Shown piece by piece: positions 9,767 to 18,582 of a stretch of 64,000 nucleotides of DNA. The stretch comes from Streptoverticillium olivoreticuli subsp. olivoreticuli (GTDB lineage: Bacteria; Actinomycetota; Actinomycetes; Streptomycetales; Streptomycetaceae): positions 1,364,001 to 1,428,000 of the forward strand of contig NZ_CP031455.1 in the NCBI RefSeq assembly GCF_003391135.1, written 5' to 3'. Position 1 is the stretch's first letter; each line of letters begins with the position of its first letter. A program made the translations under genes and the position numbers. The notes beneath the pieces are model-generated. The model was not told where the DNA came from and searched no databases. It saw nothing but the letters and a program-made list of their open reading frames with translations.

Positions 9767-10963
9767 GTGACCGCCGAGGCGCCGGGGCCGTTCCGTACGG
9801 CGGACGTCCCGCTCACGGACCCCTATCCCCACTACCGCCGCTACCGCGAGAGCGACCCGGTGCACCTCGGGCCGGACGGCAGCTGGTACGTCTTCCGCCA
9901 CCGCGACGTGGCGCACGTCCTGGCCGACCGCCGCTACGGCCGCGGACCGCGGCCCTCCCGGATCCCCGCCGACTGCCCGCACTTGAGGCGGACCGTGGTC
10001 AACTGGATGGTCTTCATGGACCCGCCGCACCACACCGAGGTGCGCGCCCTGGTGGCCAGGAGCTTCACGCCGCGCATCGTCGAGGCGCTGCGCCCGCGCA
10101 TCCGGCGGCTGGCGGCAGAGCTCGTCACCGCGCTCGCCGAGGAGCGCGAGGCCGATCTCGTGGACCGGCTGGCCGCCCCCTTCCCGCTGCTCGTCATCAG
10201 CGAACTGCTGGGCGTGCCGCGGGAGGACCGCGCCTGGTTCCGCGAGCGCGCGGTGGGCCTCCAGCAGGCGACCGGCGCACGCGTCGCCCGCAGGGCCGAC
10301 GGCTTCGCCGTCGCGGACGCCGCCGCCCGCGACCTGGACGCGTACTTCCGCGCGGAGCTGGCCCGGCGCAGGGCGCGGCCCGCGTTCGGTGCGGATCTGA
10401 TCGGAGCCATGCTGGAGCACGGCGGTGCGGCCGCCGACGACGACACCCTGGTGGGCACCTGCATCCACCTCCTGACGGCGGGGCACGAGACGACGACCAA
10501 TCTGCTGTGCAAGGGGCTGCTCGCCCTGTTCGCCCACCCCGAGGAACTCGCGGCACTGCGGGCGCGGCCGGAGCTGACGGCCGGCGCGGTGGAGGAGCTG
10601 ATCCGCTACGACTCCCCCGTGCAGATGATCACCAGGCATGCCGGAGAGGCCGACCGGCTGGGCGGGCACACCGTCCCCGGCGGCAGCCGCGTCGTCCTCG
10701 TCCTGGGCTCGGCCAACCGCGACCCCGAGCGCTTCCCCGACCCCGACCGCCTGGACCTCGGGCGCGACGCGCGACGCCACAGCGGCTTCGGCATGGGCAT
10801 CCACTACTGCGTGGGCGCCCCGCTCGCCCGCGCAGAGGCGGAGATCGGCCTCACGGAGCTCCTGCGCGGCCTGCCCCGCCTCGCCCCGGCCGACGAGCCG
10901 GTCCGCTACGCGAAGGACCTGGTGTTCCACGGACCGGAGCGGATGGTGGTACGGACACGGTGA
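9767..10963 (+). CDS. Cytochrome P450, StaP-type chromopyrrolate aryl-coupling enzyme
   Basis: This 398-residue class I P450 has the I-helix motif AGHETTTN, the K-helix motif EELIR and the heme-binding block FGMGIHYCVGAPLARAE. Stretches such as VNWMVFMDPPHHTE, VGTCIHLLTAGHE and VFHGPERM match what I recall of StaP. StaP and RebP make the indole C2-C2 bond of chromopyrrolic acid and start its oxidative decarboxylation to the indolocarbazole. The GTG at 9767 sits behind AAGGCGAGG at good spacing; another GTG lies nine codons upstream. It follows the StaD-type gene by 37 bp, and its electron partners are encoded immediately downstream. Confidence 0.85.
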   Translation: MTAEAPGPFRTADVPLTDPYPHYRRYRESDPVHLGPDGSWYVFRHRDVAHVLADRRYGRGPRPSRIPADCPHLRRTVVNWMVFMDPPHHTEVRALVARSFTPRIVEALRPRIRRLAAELVTALAEEREADLVDRLAAPFPLLVISELLGVPREDRAWFRERAVGLQQATGARVARRADGFAVADAAARDLDAYFRAELARRRARPAFGADLIGAMLEHGGAAADDDTLVGTCIHLLTAGHETTTNLLCKGLLALFAHPEELAALRARPELTAGAVEELIRYDSPVQMITRHAGEADRLGGHTVPGGSRVVLVLGSANRDPERFPDPDRLDLGRDARRHSGFGMGIHYCVGAPLARAEAEIGLTELLRGLPRLAPADEPVRYAKDLVFHGPERMVVRTR

Positions 10964-11039
10964 TCCGCCCTCCGGCCCCACACGGCCGGAGCAACAGCGG
11001 TCGCGCCGCTCCCCCGTCAGGAGTAACAAGGAGAGGACG

Positions 11040-11273
11040 GTGGCGCGGAGGAGTGGGGCCCGGATGCAGATCGTTGTCGACCTCAATCGCTGTCAGGGCT
11101 ACGCTCAGTGCGCGTTCCTCGCCCCGCAGGTGTTCGAGCTGCACGGCGAGGAGGCCCTGATGTTCACCCCCGCCGTCCCCGACGACCAGCGCGAACGCGT
11201 CCACAGGGCGGCGGCGGCCTGCCCGGTGCAGGCGATCGTCGTCGGTGAGCGGGCGGGCCCCGGTGTCCGGTGA
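11040..11273 (+). CDS. P450-type [3Fe-4S] ferredoxin
   Basis: This is a small acidic ferredoxin of 77 residues with the pattern CQGYAQC followed about 40 residues later by CPVQAI, which is the three-cysteine arrangement of [3Fe-4S] ferredoxins that serve bacterial P450s. The GTG at 11040 has AAGGAGAGG five bases upstream. An in-frame ATG at 11064 would give a protein starting MQIVVDLNRC, closer to most relatives, so the true start is uncertain. It lies between the StaP-type P450 and a ferredoxin reductase and probably feeds electrons to both cluster P450s. Confidence 0.9.
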   Translation: MARRSGARMQIVVDLNRCQGYAQCAFLAPQVFELHGEEALMFTPAVPDDQRERVHRAAAACPVQAIVVGERAGPGVR

Positions 11274-12630
11274 GCGGTACGACGGCCGGATCGTCGTCGT
11301 CGGAGCCTCGCTGGCCGGGCTGCGCGCCGCCGAGACGCTCCGCGACGAGGGGTTCGCCGGGTCGCTGACGCTGGTCGGGGAGGAGCCCCATCTCCCCTAC
11401 GACAGGCCGCCGTTGTCCAAACAGGTGCTGCTCGGGCGGGTGAGCGCCCAGGACGTCGGGCTGCCGTCCCGCCGCGACGTCGACGCGCGGTGGAAGCTCG
11501 GCGTGCGCGCCCGCGGGATCGACCCGGTCGCCAAGCAGGTGCTGCTCGACGACGGCGAGCGGCTGCCGTTCGACCGGCTGCTGATCGCCACCGGAACCCG
11601 GGCCCGCGCCTGGCCCGACCCCGCCGAAGCCGCTCTGGACGGGGTGCTGACGCTGCGCACCCGTGACGACGCCGACCGGCTCGCCGAGCGGCTCGACGCC
11701 GGGCCCCGCCGGGTGCTGGTGATCGGGGCCGGGTTCACCGGTTCGGAGATCGCCTCCGCGTGCCGGGAACGCGGTCTGGAGGTGACGGTCGCCGAACGCG
11801 GACCCGCGCCCCTGGTCGGCGCCCTCGGCGGGACGCTCGGCGCCTTCGCCGCCAGGTTGCAGCGCGCCCACGGGGTGGACCTGCGCTGCGGGGTGACGGT
11901 CACCGCGCTGAACGGCGGCAACGGCCGGCTCACCGGCGCCGAGTTCTCCGACGGCAGCCGGATCGAGGCCGATGTCGCCGTGGTCGCCCTCGGCGCCGTC
12001 CGCAACACCGAGTGGCTGGCCGGGTCTGGGCTGGCCGCCGGGCCCCGGGGCGTGGCCTGCGACGCGGGGTGCCGCGCCTTCGACATGTACGGGATCGTCA
12101 CCGACGACGTCTTCGTCGCCGGTGACGTGGCCCGCTTCCCGCACCCGCTCTTCGAGTACCAGATGCTCTCCCTCGAACACTGGGGCAACGCGGTCGCGCA
12201 GGCCGAGGTGGCGGCCCACAACATGGTCAGCCCGGGGCCGCGCCGGCGCCCGCACCTGACGGTGCCCGCCTTCTGGTCCAGCCAGTTCGGCCTCAACATC
12301 AAGTCCGTCGGCGTGCCGACCTTCTCCGACCAGGTGGTCATCGCGCAGGGCTCGCTGCGGGAAGGCCGGCTGATCGCCGTCTACGGCTACCGGGGGCGGG
12401 TCACCGCCGCCGTCAGTGTGAACCGGGCCAAGTGGCTGGAGCACTACCAGCACTTGATCGAGACTGCGGCACCCTTCCCCCCTGGGCCCGGCGCCGCCGA
12501 CCTGCTCGATACGGGCCCGCCCGTCTCCTCCGACGTACCGGACCCGCAGCACCTCTCGCACGGTCCGACCGTGGCCCTCACCGGCCACCTCCCGGACCGG
12601 CGCCTGACCCTGGTGCGGCAGGGCGACTGA
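11245..12630 (+). CDS. FAD/NAD(P)H-dependent ferredoxin reductase
   Basis: This is a 461-residue pyridine-nucleotide-dependent reductase of the rubredoxin/putidaredoxin reductase class. It has an N-terminal FAD motif GASLAGLRAAETLR, the block LPYDRPPLSK, an NAD(P)H motif GAGFTGSEIAS near residue 155 and the second FAD motif DDVFVAGDVA. It passes electrons from NAD(P)H to the preceding ferredoxin. The GTG at 11245 overlaps the ferredoxin gene by 29 bp; a second in-frame GTG at 11263 is equally possible, and neither has a strong ribosome site, which suggests coupling. Having a full redox chain inside the operon supports P450 chemistry as the core of this pathway. Confidence 0.88.
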   Translation: MSGRAPVSGERYDGRIVVVGASLAGLRAAETLRDEGFAGSLTLVGEEPHLPYDRPPLSKQVLLGRVSAQDVGLPSRRDVDARWKLGVRARGIDPVAKQVLLDDGERLPFDRLLIATGTRARAWPDPAEAALDGVLTLRTRDDADRLAERLDAGPRRVLVIGAGFTGSEIASACRERGLEVTVAERGPAPLVGALGGTLGAFAARLQRAHGVDLRCGVTVTALNGGNGRLTGAEFSDGSRIEADVAVVALGAVRNTEWLAGSGLAAGPRGVACDAGCRAFDMYGIVTDDVFVAGDVARFPHPLFEYQMLSLEHWGNAVAQAEVAAHNMVSPGPRRRPHLTVPAFWSSQFGLNIKSVGVPTFSDQVVIAQGSLREGRLIAVYGYRGRVTAAVSVNRAKWLEHYQHLIETAAPFPPGPGAADLLDTGPPVSSDVPDPQHLSHGPTVALTGHLPDRRLTLVRQGD

Positions 12631-12668
12631 GACCACCCACCGTCCGACACCGACGAGGAGCCCCGCGC

Positions 12669-13880
12669 ATGCAGCCCGACACCCTGTTCCAGCGGATCAC
12701 CGACTACGCGAACCGCGCCGACCCCTATCCGCTGTACGCCGAACTCCGCGAGAACGGCGTCACGCGCCAGGACGACGGCTCCTATCTCGTGGGCACCTAC
12801 CACGAGATAGCCGCGCTGCTCCACGACCCGCGGATCAGCTCGGACTACCGCAGCCGCACCCACCCCGACGAGGCCATGATCCGGAGAAACGAGCGGCCAC
12901 CGTCCTTCATCGGCCTCGACGACCCCGAACACGACCGGCTGCGCCGCATCGCGATGCGGCCCTTCGGCCCTCCGCACTCCCCGGGCAGGATCGACGAACT
13001 GCACGGTGACATCACCCGCATCGCCGAGGAACTCATCGACGCGTTCCGGGGCGCCGACCGGATCGACATCGTCGACGAATTCGCCTACCCGCTCCCCGTC
13101 ACCGTGATCTGCCGGCTGCTGGGCGTGCCCCACGAGGACGTACCGCGGATCCGCGCGTGGACGAACGCGATCATCGACAGCTTCGACTTCACGCCCGGGG
13201 CGGACCAGGAAAAGCGTCAGCAGGCGGGGCTGGACGCCCGGGACGCGATGGCGCGGTACCTGGGCGAACTGGCCGGCGGACGGCGCGGCCACCCGTCGGA
13301 GGACATGCTCTCCGCCCTCGTCAACGACGCCGGTCCCGAGGGGCGGCTCACCGACGTGGAACTGATGGCCACGGCCACCCTGCTGCTCATCGCCGGGCAC
13401 GAGACGACGGTCAACCTCATCACCAACGGTGTGCTCACACTGCTGCGCCATCCGGACGCCCACAAGCGGTTGCGCGACGAGCCCGGGCTGATGCCGAGGG
13501 CCGTCGAGGAACTGCTGCGCTACGAACCACCCGTGCACATGCTCCCGCAGCGCACCCCGCTCGCCGACATCGAGGTCGCGGGCGTCACCGTCCCCAAGGG
13601 CGCGCCCTTGATACTCATGCTCGCCTCCGGCAACCGGGACCCCCTGCGGTTCGACGACCCCGACCGCTTCGACCCGGAGCGCGAGGACAACCAGCACTTC
13701 GGCTTCGGCAGCGGCATCCACAACTGCTTCGGCGCCCCGCTCGCCCGCCTGGAGACACAGATCGCGCTCGGCGCGCTCCTCCCCTACCTCGACGACTTCC
13801 ACCTGCTCGACGACCCGCCCCCGTACCGCCGCAGCCCCCTCCTGCGCGGCCCCCGCCATCTGCTGATCGCACGCGGGTAG
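12669..13880 (+). CDS. Second cytochrome P450 of the bisindole cluster
   Basis: This 403-residue class I P450 resembles the CYP107/CYP105 groups. It has AGHETTVN in the I helix, EELLRYEPPV in the K helix and the heme loop FGFGSGIHNCFGAPLARLE with its ligand cysteine. The ATG is 38 bp after the reductase stop and is preceded by GAGGAG. It is clearly different from the StaP-type enzyme. Its role is unknown: StaN-type sugar coupling is unlikely because no sugar or glycosyltransferase genes are seen, so hydroxylation or further oxidative coupling of the core is more plausible. Confidence 0.85.
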   Translation: MQPDTLFQRITDYANRADPYPLYAELRENGVTRQDDGSYLVGTYHEIAALLHDPRISSDYRSRTHPDEAMIRRNERPPSFIGLDDPEHDRLRRIAMRPFGPPHSPGRIDELHGDITRIAEELIDAFRGADRIDIVDEFAYPLPVTVICRLLGVPHEDVPRIRAWTNAIIDSFDFTPGADQEKRQQAGLDARDAMARYLGELAGGRRGHPSEDMLSALVNDAGPEGRLTDVELMATATLLLIAGHETTVNLITNGVLTLLRHPDAHKRLRDEPGLMPRAVEELLRYEPPVHMLPQRTPLADIEVAGVTVPKGAPLILMLASGNRDPLRFDDPDRFDPEREDNQHFGFGSGIHNCFGAPLARLETQIALGALLPYLDDFHLLDDPPPYRRSPLLRGPRHLLIARG

Positions 13881-14103
13881 GCCGCCGTACGCCCTGGCGG
13901 CGATGGGCGGCGGCGCACGCGACAGCTCCAGCGCCCGCGCCTGGGTGACGTATCGGGCTCGCCGACTCGCGTCAGGTCATCGGCGTCGCCGCCGCGTCAT
14001 AAGCGGCATGGGCCCGGGTGATCGCGGTGCGGTGTTCCCCCGCCCAGCGGCCCGCCGCCGTGACGGCGGACCGCAAGACCGCGCTGGAGAACTCCGGCCC
14101 CGC
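13881..14103. other. Intergenic gap at the end of the bisindole operon
   Basis: A short inverted repeat GCCGCC...GGCGGC (13881-13901) directly follows the P450 stop and could end the operon. On the minus strand, an open stretch of about 42 codons ends at a TGA at 13972-13974 and has coding-like composition, but it has no start or recognisable match. It may be the tail of a lost gene. I see nothing else here. Confidence 0.3.
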
Positions 14104-15729
14104 CTAGAGATGCGTCGGTGCGAACATCCGCAGTACGGCCGGGAGGACGACCACGGACGGGCCCGGGGCGGCGAGGGCCGTGGCCAGGTCGTCGTGGAGG
14201 CGGTCGGGGGTGGTGCGTACGGCGGGGACGCCGAAGGAGGCCGCCAGGGCGACGAAGTCGGGGCGGGTCAGTTCCGTCGCCGTGGCCTCGCCGAAGGTGT
14301 CGGTCATGTATTCCCGCAGGATGCCGTAACCGCCGTCGTCGACGATCAGCCAGGTGACCGGCAGGTCGTACTGTCCGGCGGTGGCCAGTTCGGCGATGGA
14401 GTACATCGCCCCGCCGTCGCCGGAGACGGCCAGCACCGGGCGGGCGGGGTCCGCCACCGCGGCTCCCAGGGCGGCGGGGAAGCCGTAGCCCAGGCCGCCC
14501 GCGCCCTGCGCCGAGTGGAAGGGCGCCGTGCGGGGGTCGAAGGCGGACCAGGCCCAGTAACCGAGGATCGTCATGTCCCAGAAGCTCGGGGCGTCGTCGG
14601 GCAGCGCGTCGCGCACGGCGGCCAGCACCCGTTGTTCGGTCTTGAGGTCCTGTGCGTCGATGCGGGCGTGGACCCGTTCCAGCAGGGCACGGGCCTCGTC
14701 GGCGGCCGTGCCGCGGGTGCGGCCGGCGACGGTGTCGGCGAGCGCGTCCAGGGCGAGGGCCGCGTCGGCGTGCAGGCCCAGGGCGTGGTGGTTGGACTCC
14801 AGTTTGCCGAGGTCCGCCTCGATCTGGATCATCCGGCCGCGCGGGTGGAACGTGTGGTAGTTGGAGGAGAGTTCGCCCAGGCCCGAGCCGACGACGAGCA
14901 GGACGTCGGCCTGCTCCAGGAAGTCGGTCGTGTGCCGGTCCTCCAGCCACGACCGCAGCGACAGCGGGTGCTCCCAGGGGAAGGCTCCCTTGCCTCCGAA
15001 GGTGCAGGCGACCGGGGCGTCCAGTTTCTCCGCCAGCCTCCGCAGGGCCACGTGGGCGCGGGCCCGTACGACTCCGCCGCCCGCGAGGATCACCGGCCGC
15101 TCGGCCGCGTCGAGGGCCGCCGCCGCTTCCTCGATCAGCTCCGGCCGGGGCGGCAGGGGCCGGGGGTCGGCGGGGAGCGCGCGGACGGGCGGGACGCCCG
15201 CGGGGGCGAGCAGGACGTCCTGCGGGATCTCCACCCAGACCGGCCCGGCGGGTGCCTCCAGCGCGGAGCGCCAGGCGTCGGCGAGCGCGGAGGGTATCTG
15301 CGAGGCGTGCCGTACGGTGTGCACGCTCTTGACGACGTCGCGGAACGACGCCTGCTGGTCGCGGAGTTCGTGCAGGTATCCCTTGCGGCCGCCGCCGAGC
15401 CCGGCCGCCGGGATCTGGCTGGAGATGCCGAGTACGGGCACCGACGCGGCGGCCGACTCCTGGAGGGCGGCGAGCGTCATCAGGGCACCGGGGCCGGTGG
15501 AGACGAGCAAGGGGGTCACGCCGCCGGTGACACGGGCGTGGGCGTCGGCCGCGAAGCCCGCGTTGTTCTCGACGCGCAGGCCCACGTAGCGCAGCGCGGT
15601 GCGGCGCAGCGCGTCGAAGAGGCCGAGGGCGTGCTGGCCGGGCAGTCCGAAGACGGTGGTGGCACCGAGCGCCGTGAGCGATTCGAGGACCAGGTCTCCG
15701 CCGGTGCGGGTGGGGTGCGCGGTGCTCAT
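14104..15729 (-). CDS. Thiamine-diphosphate-dependent decarboxylase/synthase (acetolactate-synthase-like)
   Basis: This 541-residue enzyme has the three-domain ThDP fold. The N-terminal PYR domain has GLPGQHALGLFDAL and the catalytic Glu within LRVENNAGFAAD. A central FAD/nucleotide-like domain follows, then a PP domain with GDGGAMYSIAELATAG. The metal-binding motif, usually GDG followed about 25 residues later by NN, reads GDG then VDDGGYG, so Asp replaces Asn. Relatives annotated as 5-guanidino-2-oxopentanoate decarboxylases or acetolactate-synthase-like proteins carry similar blocks. The substrate is not determined. An amino-acid permease lies upstream on the same strand, which hints at amino-acid catabolism. 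GGAAGG lies about 10 bases before the ATG. Confidence 0.8.
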   Translation of the reverse strand: MSTAHPTRTGGDLVLESLTALGATTVFGLPGQHALGLFDALRRTALRYVGLRVENNAGFAADAHARVTGGVTPLLVSTGPGALMTLAALQESAAASVPVLGISSQIPAAGLGGGRKGYLHELRDQQASFRDVVKSVHTVRHASQIPSALADAWRSALEAPAGPVWVEIPQDVLLAPAGVPPVRALPADPRPLPPRPELIEEAAAALDAAERPVILAGGGVVRARAHVALRRLAEKLDAPVACTFGGKGAFPWEHPLSLRSWLEDRHTTDFLEQADVLLVVGSGLGELSSNYHTFHPRGRMIQIEADLGKLESNHHALGLHADAALALDALADTVAGRTRGTAADEARALLERVHARIDAQDLKTEQRVLAAVRDALPDDAPSFWDMTILGYWAWSAFDPRTAPFHSAQGAGGLGYGFPAALGAAVADPARPVLAVSGDGGAMYSIAELATAGQYDLPVTWLIVDDGGYGILREYMTDTFGEATATELTRPDFVALAASFGVPAVRTTPDRLHDDLATALAAPGPSVVVLPAVLRMFAPTHL

Positions 15730-15806
15730 GGGCGTGCTGCCTTCCGGGGTGCGGTTGCGGTCCTGGCTTGACAGGGATTGTGCCAGTGGGCCGGGCGGGG
15801 GCGTCC

Positions 15807-17402
15807 TCAGAGCTCCGTGCGGGACCTGCCCAGCTGACCCGTGCCGGAGCGTACGGCCCAGAAGAAGACGGCCAGCGCGAAGGCCGCGACCGTGAAGGAG
15901 TCGTAGGGCGCGGGCAGCCGGCCCGAGCCCTTGAAGGTGCCGAGCCAGGACAGGGCGGTCAGGACCGTCAGATGGACGACCAGCCAGGCGCCCGTGCGCA
16001 GTTCGGTCAGGAGCGGGGCGTCGTCGGGGACGGACCGCCGCATCGCCAGGAAGATCAGCAGGCCCGCCAGCACGAGGGGCAGGGCCAGGCGCAGGTCGTG
16101 CCAGCCGGACCAGTACACGAACTCGCTGGACACCACGAAGCTGACGGGCGCGATCCAGCGCAGGCCGGGCACCCAGCCCGCCAGGCCACCGCCGTCCGGG
16201 TCGGCCCGGAAGACGGCGGCGGCGACCGCGGAGGCGGCGTAGATCAGGAGGTACATGTCGCCCATGACGCTGACGATGTGCTGCCAGCCGCCGAAGGGCA
16301 GCAGGAAGATCACAATCACGGCGAGGTTCAGGGCGAGGGCCCGGTGCGGGATGCCGTAGCGGGGGCTGACCTGCATGAAGGCGCGGGGGATCGTGCGGTT
16401 CTTGGCGAGGGCGTAGGTGTGGCGGGCGTCGAGCGCCACGCCCACGTACGCCGAGCCGCCGGGCGAGACCACCGCGTCCGCGTACAGCAGGCTGGAGAGC
16501 CAGTGCAGGTTGAGGATCAGGGCCAGCTGACCGAACGGCGACTCGAAGCTGACGCCCTGCCAGCCGTGGCCGAGGAGGTGCTCGGGGACGGTGAAGAGGA
16601 AGGCGAGTTGGAGGGCGAGGTACATCAGGACCGCCAGGCCGATGCCGGTGAGCACGGAGGCGGGGATGGTGCGGCGGGGGTTGCGGGTCTCGCCGGAGAA
16701 GTCCAGCGGTGCCTGGAAGCCGTTGACGGAGTAGACGATGCCGCCGCCGGCGAGCGCGGACAGGCAGGCGGCGTAGCCGTACGGGGCGAATCCGCCGTGG
16801 TCGGTCAGGCGTCCGGAGTGCCGGCCGGAGGCGAACAGGGCGATCACGGTGATCACCGGCACGACGATCTTGAAGACCGAGACGAGGTTGTTCAGCCGGG
16901 CGAACGCCCGGACCGTGAACCAGTTCAGGGCGGTCAGCACCACGCTCAGCGCCACGGCGATGCCCAGGCCGAAGGCGCTGAGCGAGTGGCCGTGGTAGAT
17001 GTCCGGCAGGTAGTGGTCGGCGTACTGCATGATCGCGCTGATCTCGGCCGCGGTGCCGCCCACGGACAGCAGGACCGACCAGCCGACGAGCGTGCCGACC
17101 AGTCTGCCGCTCGCGTAAAGCGGCCAGCGGACCGTGCCGCCGCCCTCCGGCCGTGACGCGCCGAGCTCGATCATGACGAGGGCGACGAGGCCGCAGAGCA
17201 GGCCCGCGCCGACCCAGGAGAGCAGCGCCGCGGGTCCGGCCGTCTGGGCGGCGTACATGGCGGCGAAGAGCCAGCCGGAGCCGACGATGTTGGAGAACCC
17301 GATCGCGGTGAGGCCCCAGAACCCGAGGTCCCGGTGCAAGCGGCGCTCCTGAACGAGCACGGGCGGCGCGACGGCCTCACCCGTCATCTGACGATCCGAC
17401 AC
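15807..17402 (-). CDS. APC-family amino acid permease
   Basis: This is a 531-residue integral membrane transporter of the amino acid-polyamine-organocation superfamily, with about 12 hydrophobic segments. The N-terminal unwound-helix motif reads TAIGFSNIVGSGWLF, in keeping with the GxG substrate site of the family. The GTG at 17402 is chosen because GAGGAGG lies five bases upstream; longer open sequence runs further but lacks such a site. It precedes the ThDP enzyme by 77 bp on the same strand and is probably co-transcribed. It diverges from the zinc uptake operon, and its start is about 90 bp from the nearest Zur-like box. The substrate is unknown. Confidence 0.85.
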   Translation of the reverse strand: MSDRQMTGEAVAPPVLVQERRLHRDLGFWGLTAIGFSNIVGSGWLFAAMYAAQTAGPAALLSWVGAGLLCGLVALVMIELGASRPEGGGTVRWPLYASGRLVGTLVGWSVLLSVGGTAAEISAIMQYADHYLPDIYHGHSLSAFGLGIAVALSVVLTALNWFTVRAFARLNNLVSVFKIVVPVITVIALFASGRHSGRLTDHGGFAPYGYAACLSALAGGGIVYSVNGFQAPLDFSGETRNPRRTIPASVLTGIGLAVLMYLALQLAFLFTVPEHLLGHGWQGVSFESPFGQLALILNLHWLSSLLYADAVVSPGGSAYVGVALDARHTYALAKNRTIPRAFMQVSPRYGIPHRALALNLAVIVIFLLPFGGWQHIVSVMGDMYLLIYAASAVAAAVFRADPDGGGLAGWVPGLRWIAPVSFVVSSEFVYWSGWHDLRLALPLVLAGLLIFLAMRRSVPDDAPLLTELRTGAWLVVHLTVLTALSWLGTFKGSGRLPAPYDSFTVAAFALAVFFWAVRSGTGQLGRSRTEL

Positions 17403-17495
17403 GACGGCCTCCTCGTTCACTGATCCGGCGACAGAAACGGATTCTCCCCCTGTCGCCCGCGCTCGCTGCCGGGCGCTCGCACTCCAGTCAAAAGA

Positions 17496-17538
17496 TGGCA
17501 ATGGTTTTCACTCATGATTGATATGAAAATCATTTCCA
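17496..17538. promoter_or_regulatory. Two Zur-box-like palindromes before the zinc operon
   Basis: TGAAAATCATTTCCA at 17524-17538 is a 7-1-7 palindrome with one mismatch and matches the actinobacterial Zur-box pattern as I recall it. A weaker copy, TGGCAATGGTTTTCA, lies at 17496-17510. They are 14 bp apart, in an AT-rich pocket 72 bp or more before the zinc-binding lipoprotein gene. A Fur-family regulator ends the operon, so zinc-dependent autoregulation is likely. The stronger box alone is convincing; the second is suggestive. Confidence 0.7.
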
Positions 17539-17610
17539 TCTAGCGTGGACTGTCGTCGCACCCGGAACACCGCGGCCCTGCACGTCCGGTACCACCCGAA
17601 GGAGCACCAT

Positions 17611-18582
17611 ATGTCCGCCGCCCCAGTCCCCCGCCTTCCCCGGCCGTCCGTACGGACCGTGTTCGCTGCCGCCCTGGCGACCCTGACGGCCGTGACCGCG
17701 ACCGCCTGCTCGACCTCCTCCTCGAAGACGGCGGACACCGCATCGACAGGCGACGGCTCCGGCAAGGTGATCCAGGTGGTGGCCGCGGAGAACTTCTGGG
17801 GAAGCATCGCCACCCAGCTCGGCGGCAGCCACGCCCACGTGAGCAGCATCATCACCAACCCCGCCACCGATCCCCACGACTACGAGCCGACCTCCGCCGA
17901 CGCCCGTACGGTGGCCGGCGCCCGGTACGCGATCGTCAACGGCATCGGCTACGACGCCTGGGCCGACAAGCTGCTCGCCGCCAACACGGCCGCAGGGCGG
18001 ACCGAGTTGAAGGTCGGCGACCTGGTCGGGGTCAAGCCGGGCGGCAACCCGCACCGCTGGTACGCGCCCGGCGACGTCCACAAGGTGATCGAGAGGATCA
18101 CCGCGGACTACAAGAAGGCCGATCCGGCCGACGCCACGTACTTCGACCAGCGGAAGACCGCCTTCGAGACCAAGGACCTGGCCTCGTACGACAAGCTCAT
18201 ATCGGACATCAAGAGCAAGTACCAGGGGACGCCCATCGGCGCCTCGGAATCCATCGTCACGCCGCTCGCCGAGGGGCTGGGCCTGAAGATGCTCACCCCC
18301 GGGACGTTCCTCGACGCGATGAGCGAGGGCACCGACCCCACGGCCGAGGACAAGGCCGCCATCGACGAGCAGATCAAGAACAAGCAGATCAAGATCTACG
18401 TCTACAACAGCCAGAACTCCACGCCGGACGTGCAGGCACAGGTCAAGGCGGCCAAGGACGCGGGCATCCCCGTGGCCACCGTGACCGAGACCCTGGCCCC
18501 CGCCGACGCCACGTTCCAGCAGTGGCAGACCACCCAGCTCCAGGGAATCGAGCAGGCCCTGGCCAAGGCCACCGGGCGGTGA
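17611..18582 (+). CDS. znuA: Zinc-binding lipoprotein of a ZnuABC-type transporter
   Basis: This 323-residue cluster A-I solute-binding protein should capture zinc outside the membrane and hand it to the permeases. A signal peptide of about 36 residues ends at a cysteine in VTATACSTSS, so it is probably a lipoprotein, though the lipobox is weak. Histidines placed as metal ligands are seen in TDPHDYEP and GNPHRWYAPGDV. There is no long His-rich loop. AAGGAG is seven bases before the ATG. It is the first gene of the operon and overlaps the ATPase gene by GTGA. Manganese is a possible alternative metal, but the Fur/Zur-type gene and boxes favour zinc. Confidence 0.85.
   Translation: MSAAPVPRLPRPSVRTVFAAALATLTAVTATACSTSSSKTADTASTGDGSGKVIQVVAAENFWGSIATQLGGSHAHVSSIITNPATDPHDYEPTSADARTVAGARYAIVNGIGYDAWADKLLAANTAAGRTELKVGDLVGVKPGGNPHRWYAPGDVHKVIERITADYKKADPADATYFDQRKTAFETKDLASYDKLISDIKSKYQGTPIGASESIVTPLAEGLGLKMLTPGTFLDAMSEGTDPTAEDKAAIDEQIKNKQIKIYVYNSQNSTPDVQAQVKAAKDAGIPVATVTETLAPADATFQQWQTTQLQGIEQALAKATGR

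Noticed and set aside
2140..13880. The cluster being staurosporine, rebeccamycin or violacein itself
   Set aside because: No glycosyltransferase, sugar, halogenase, methyltransferase or VioE-type gene is present.
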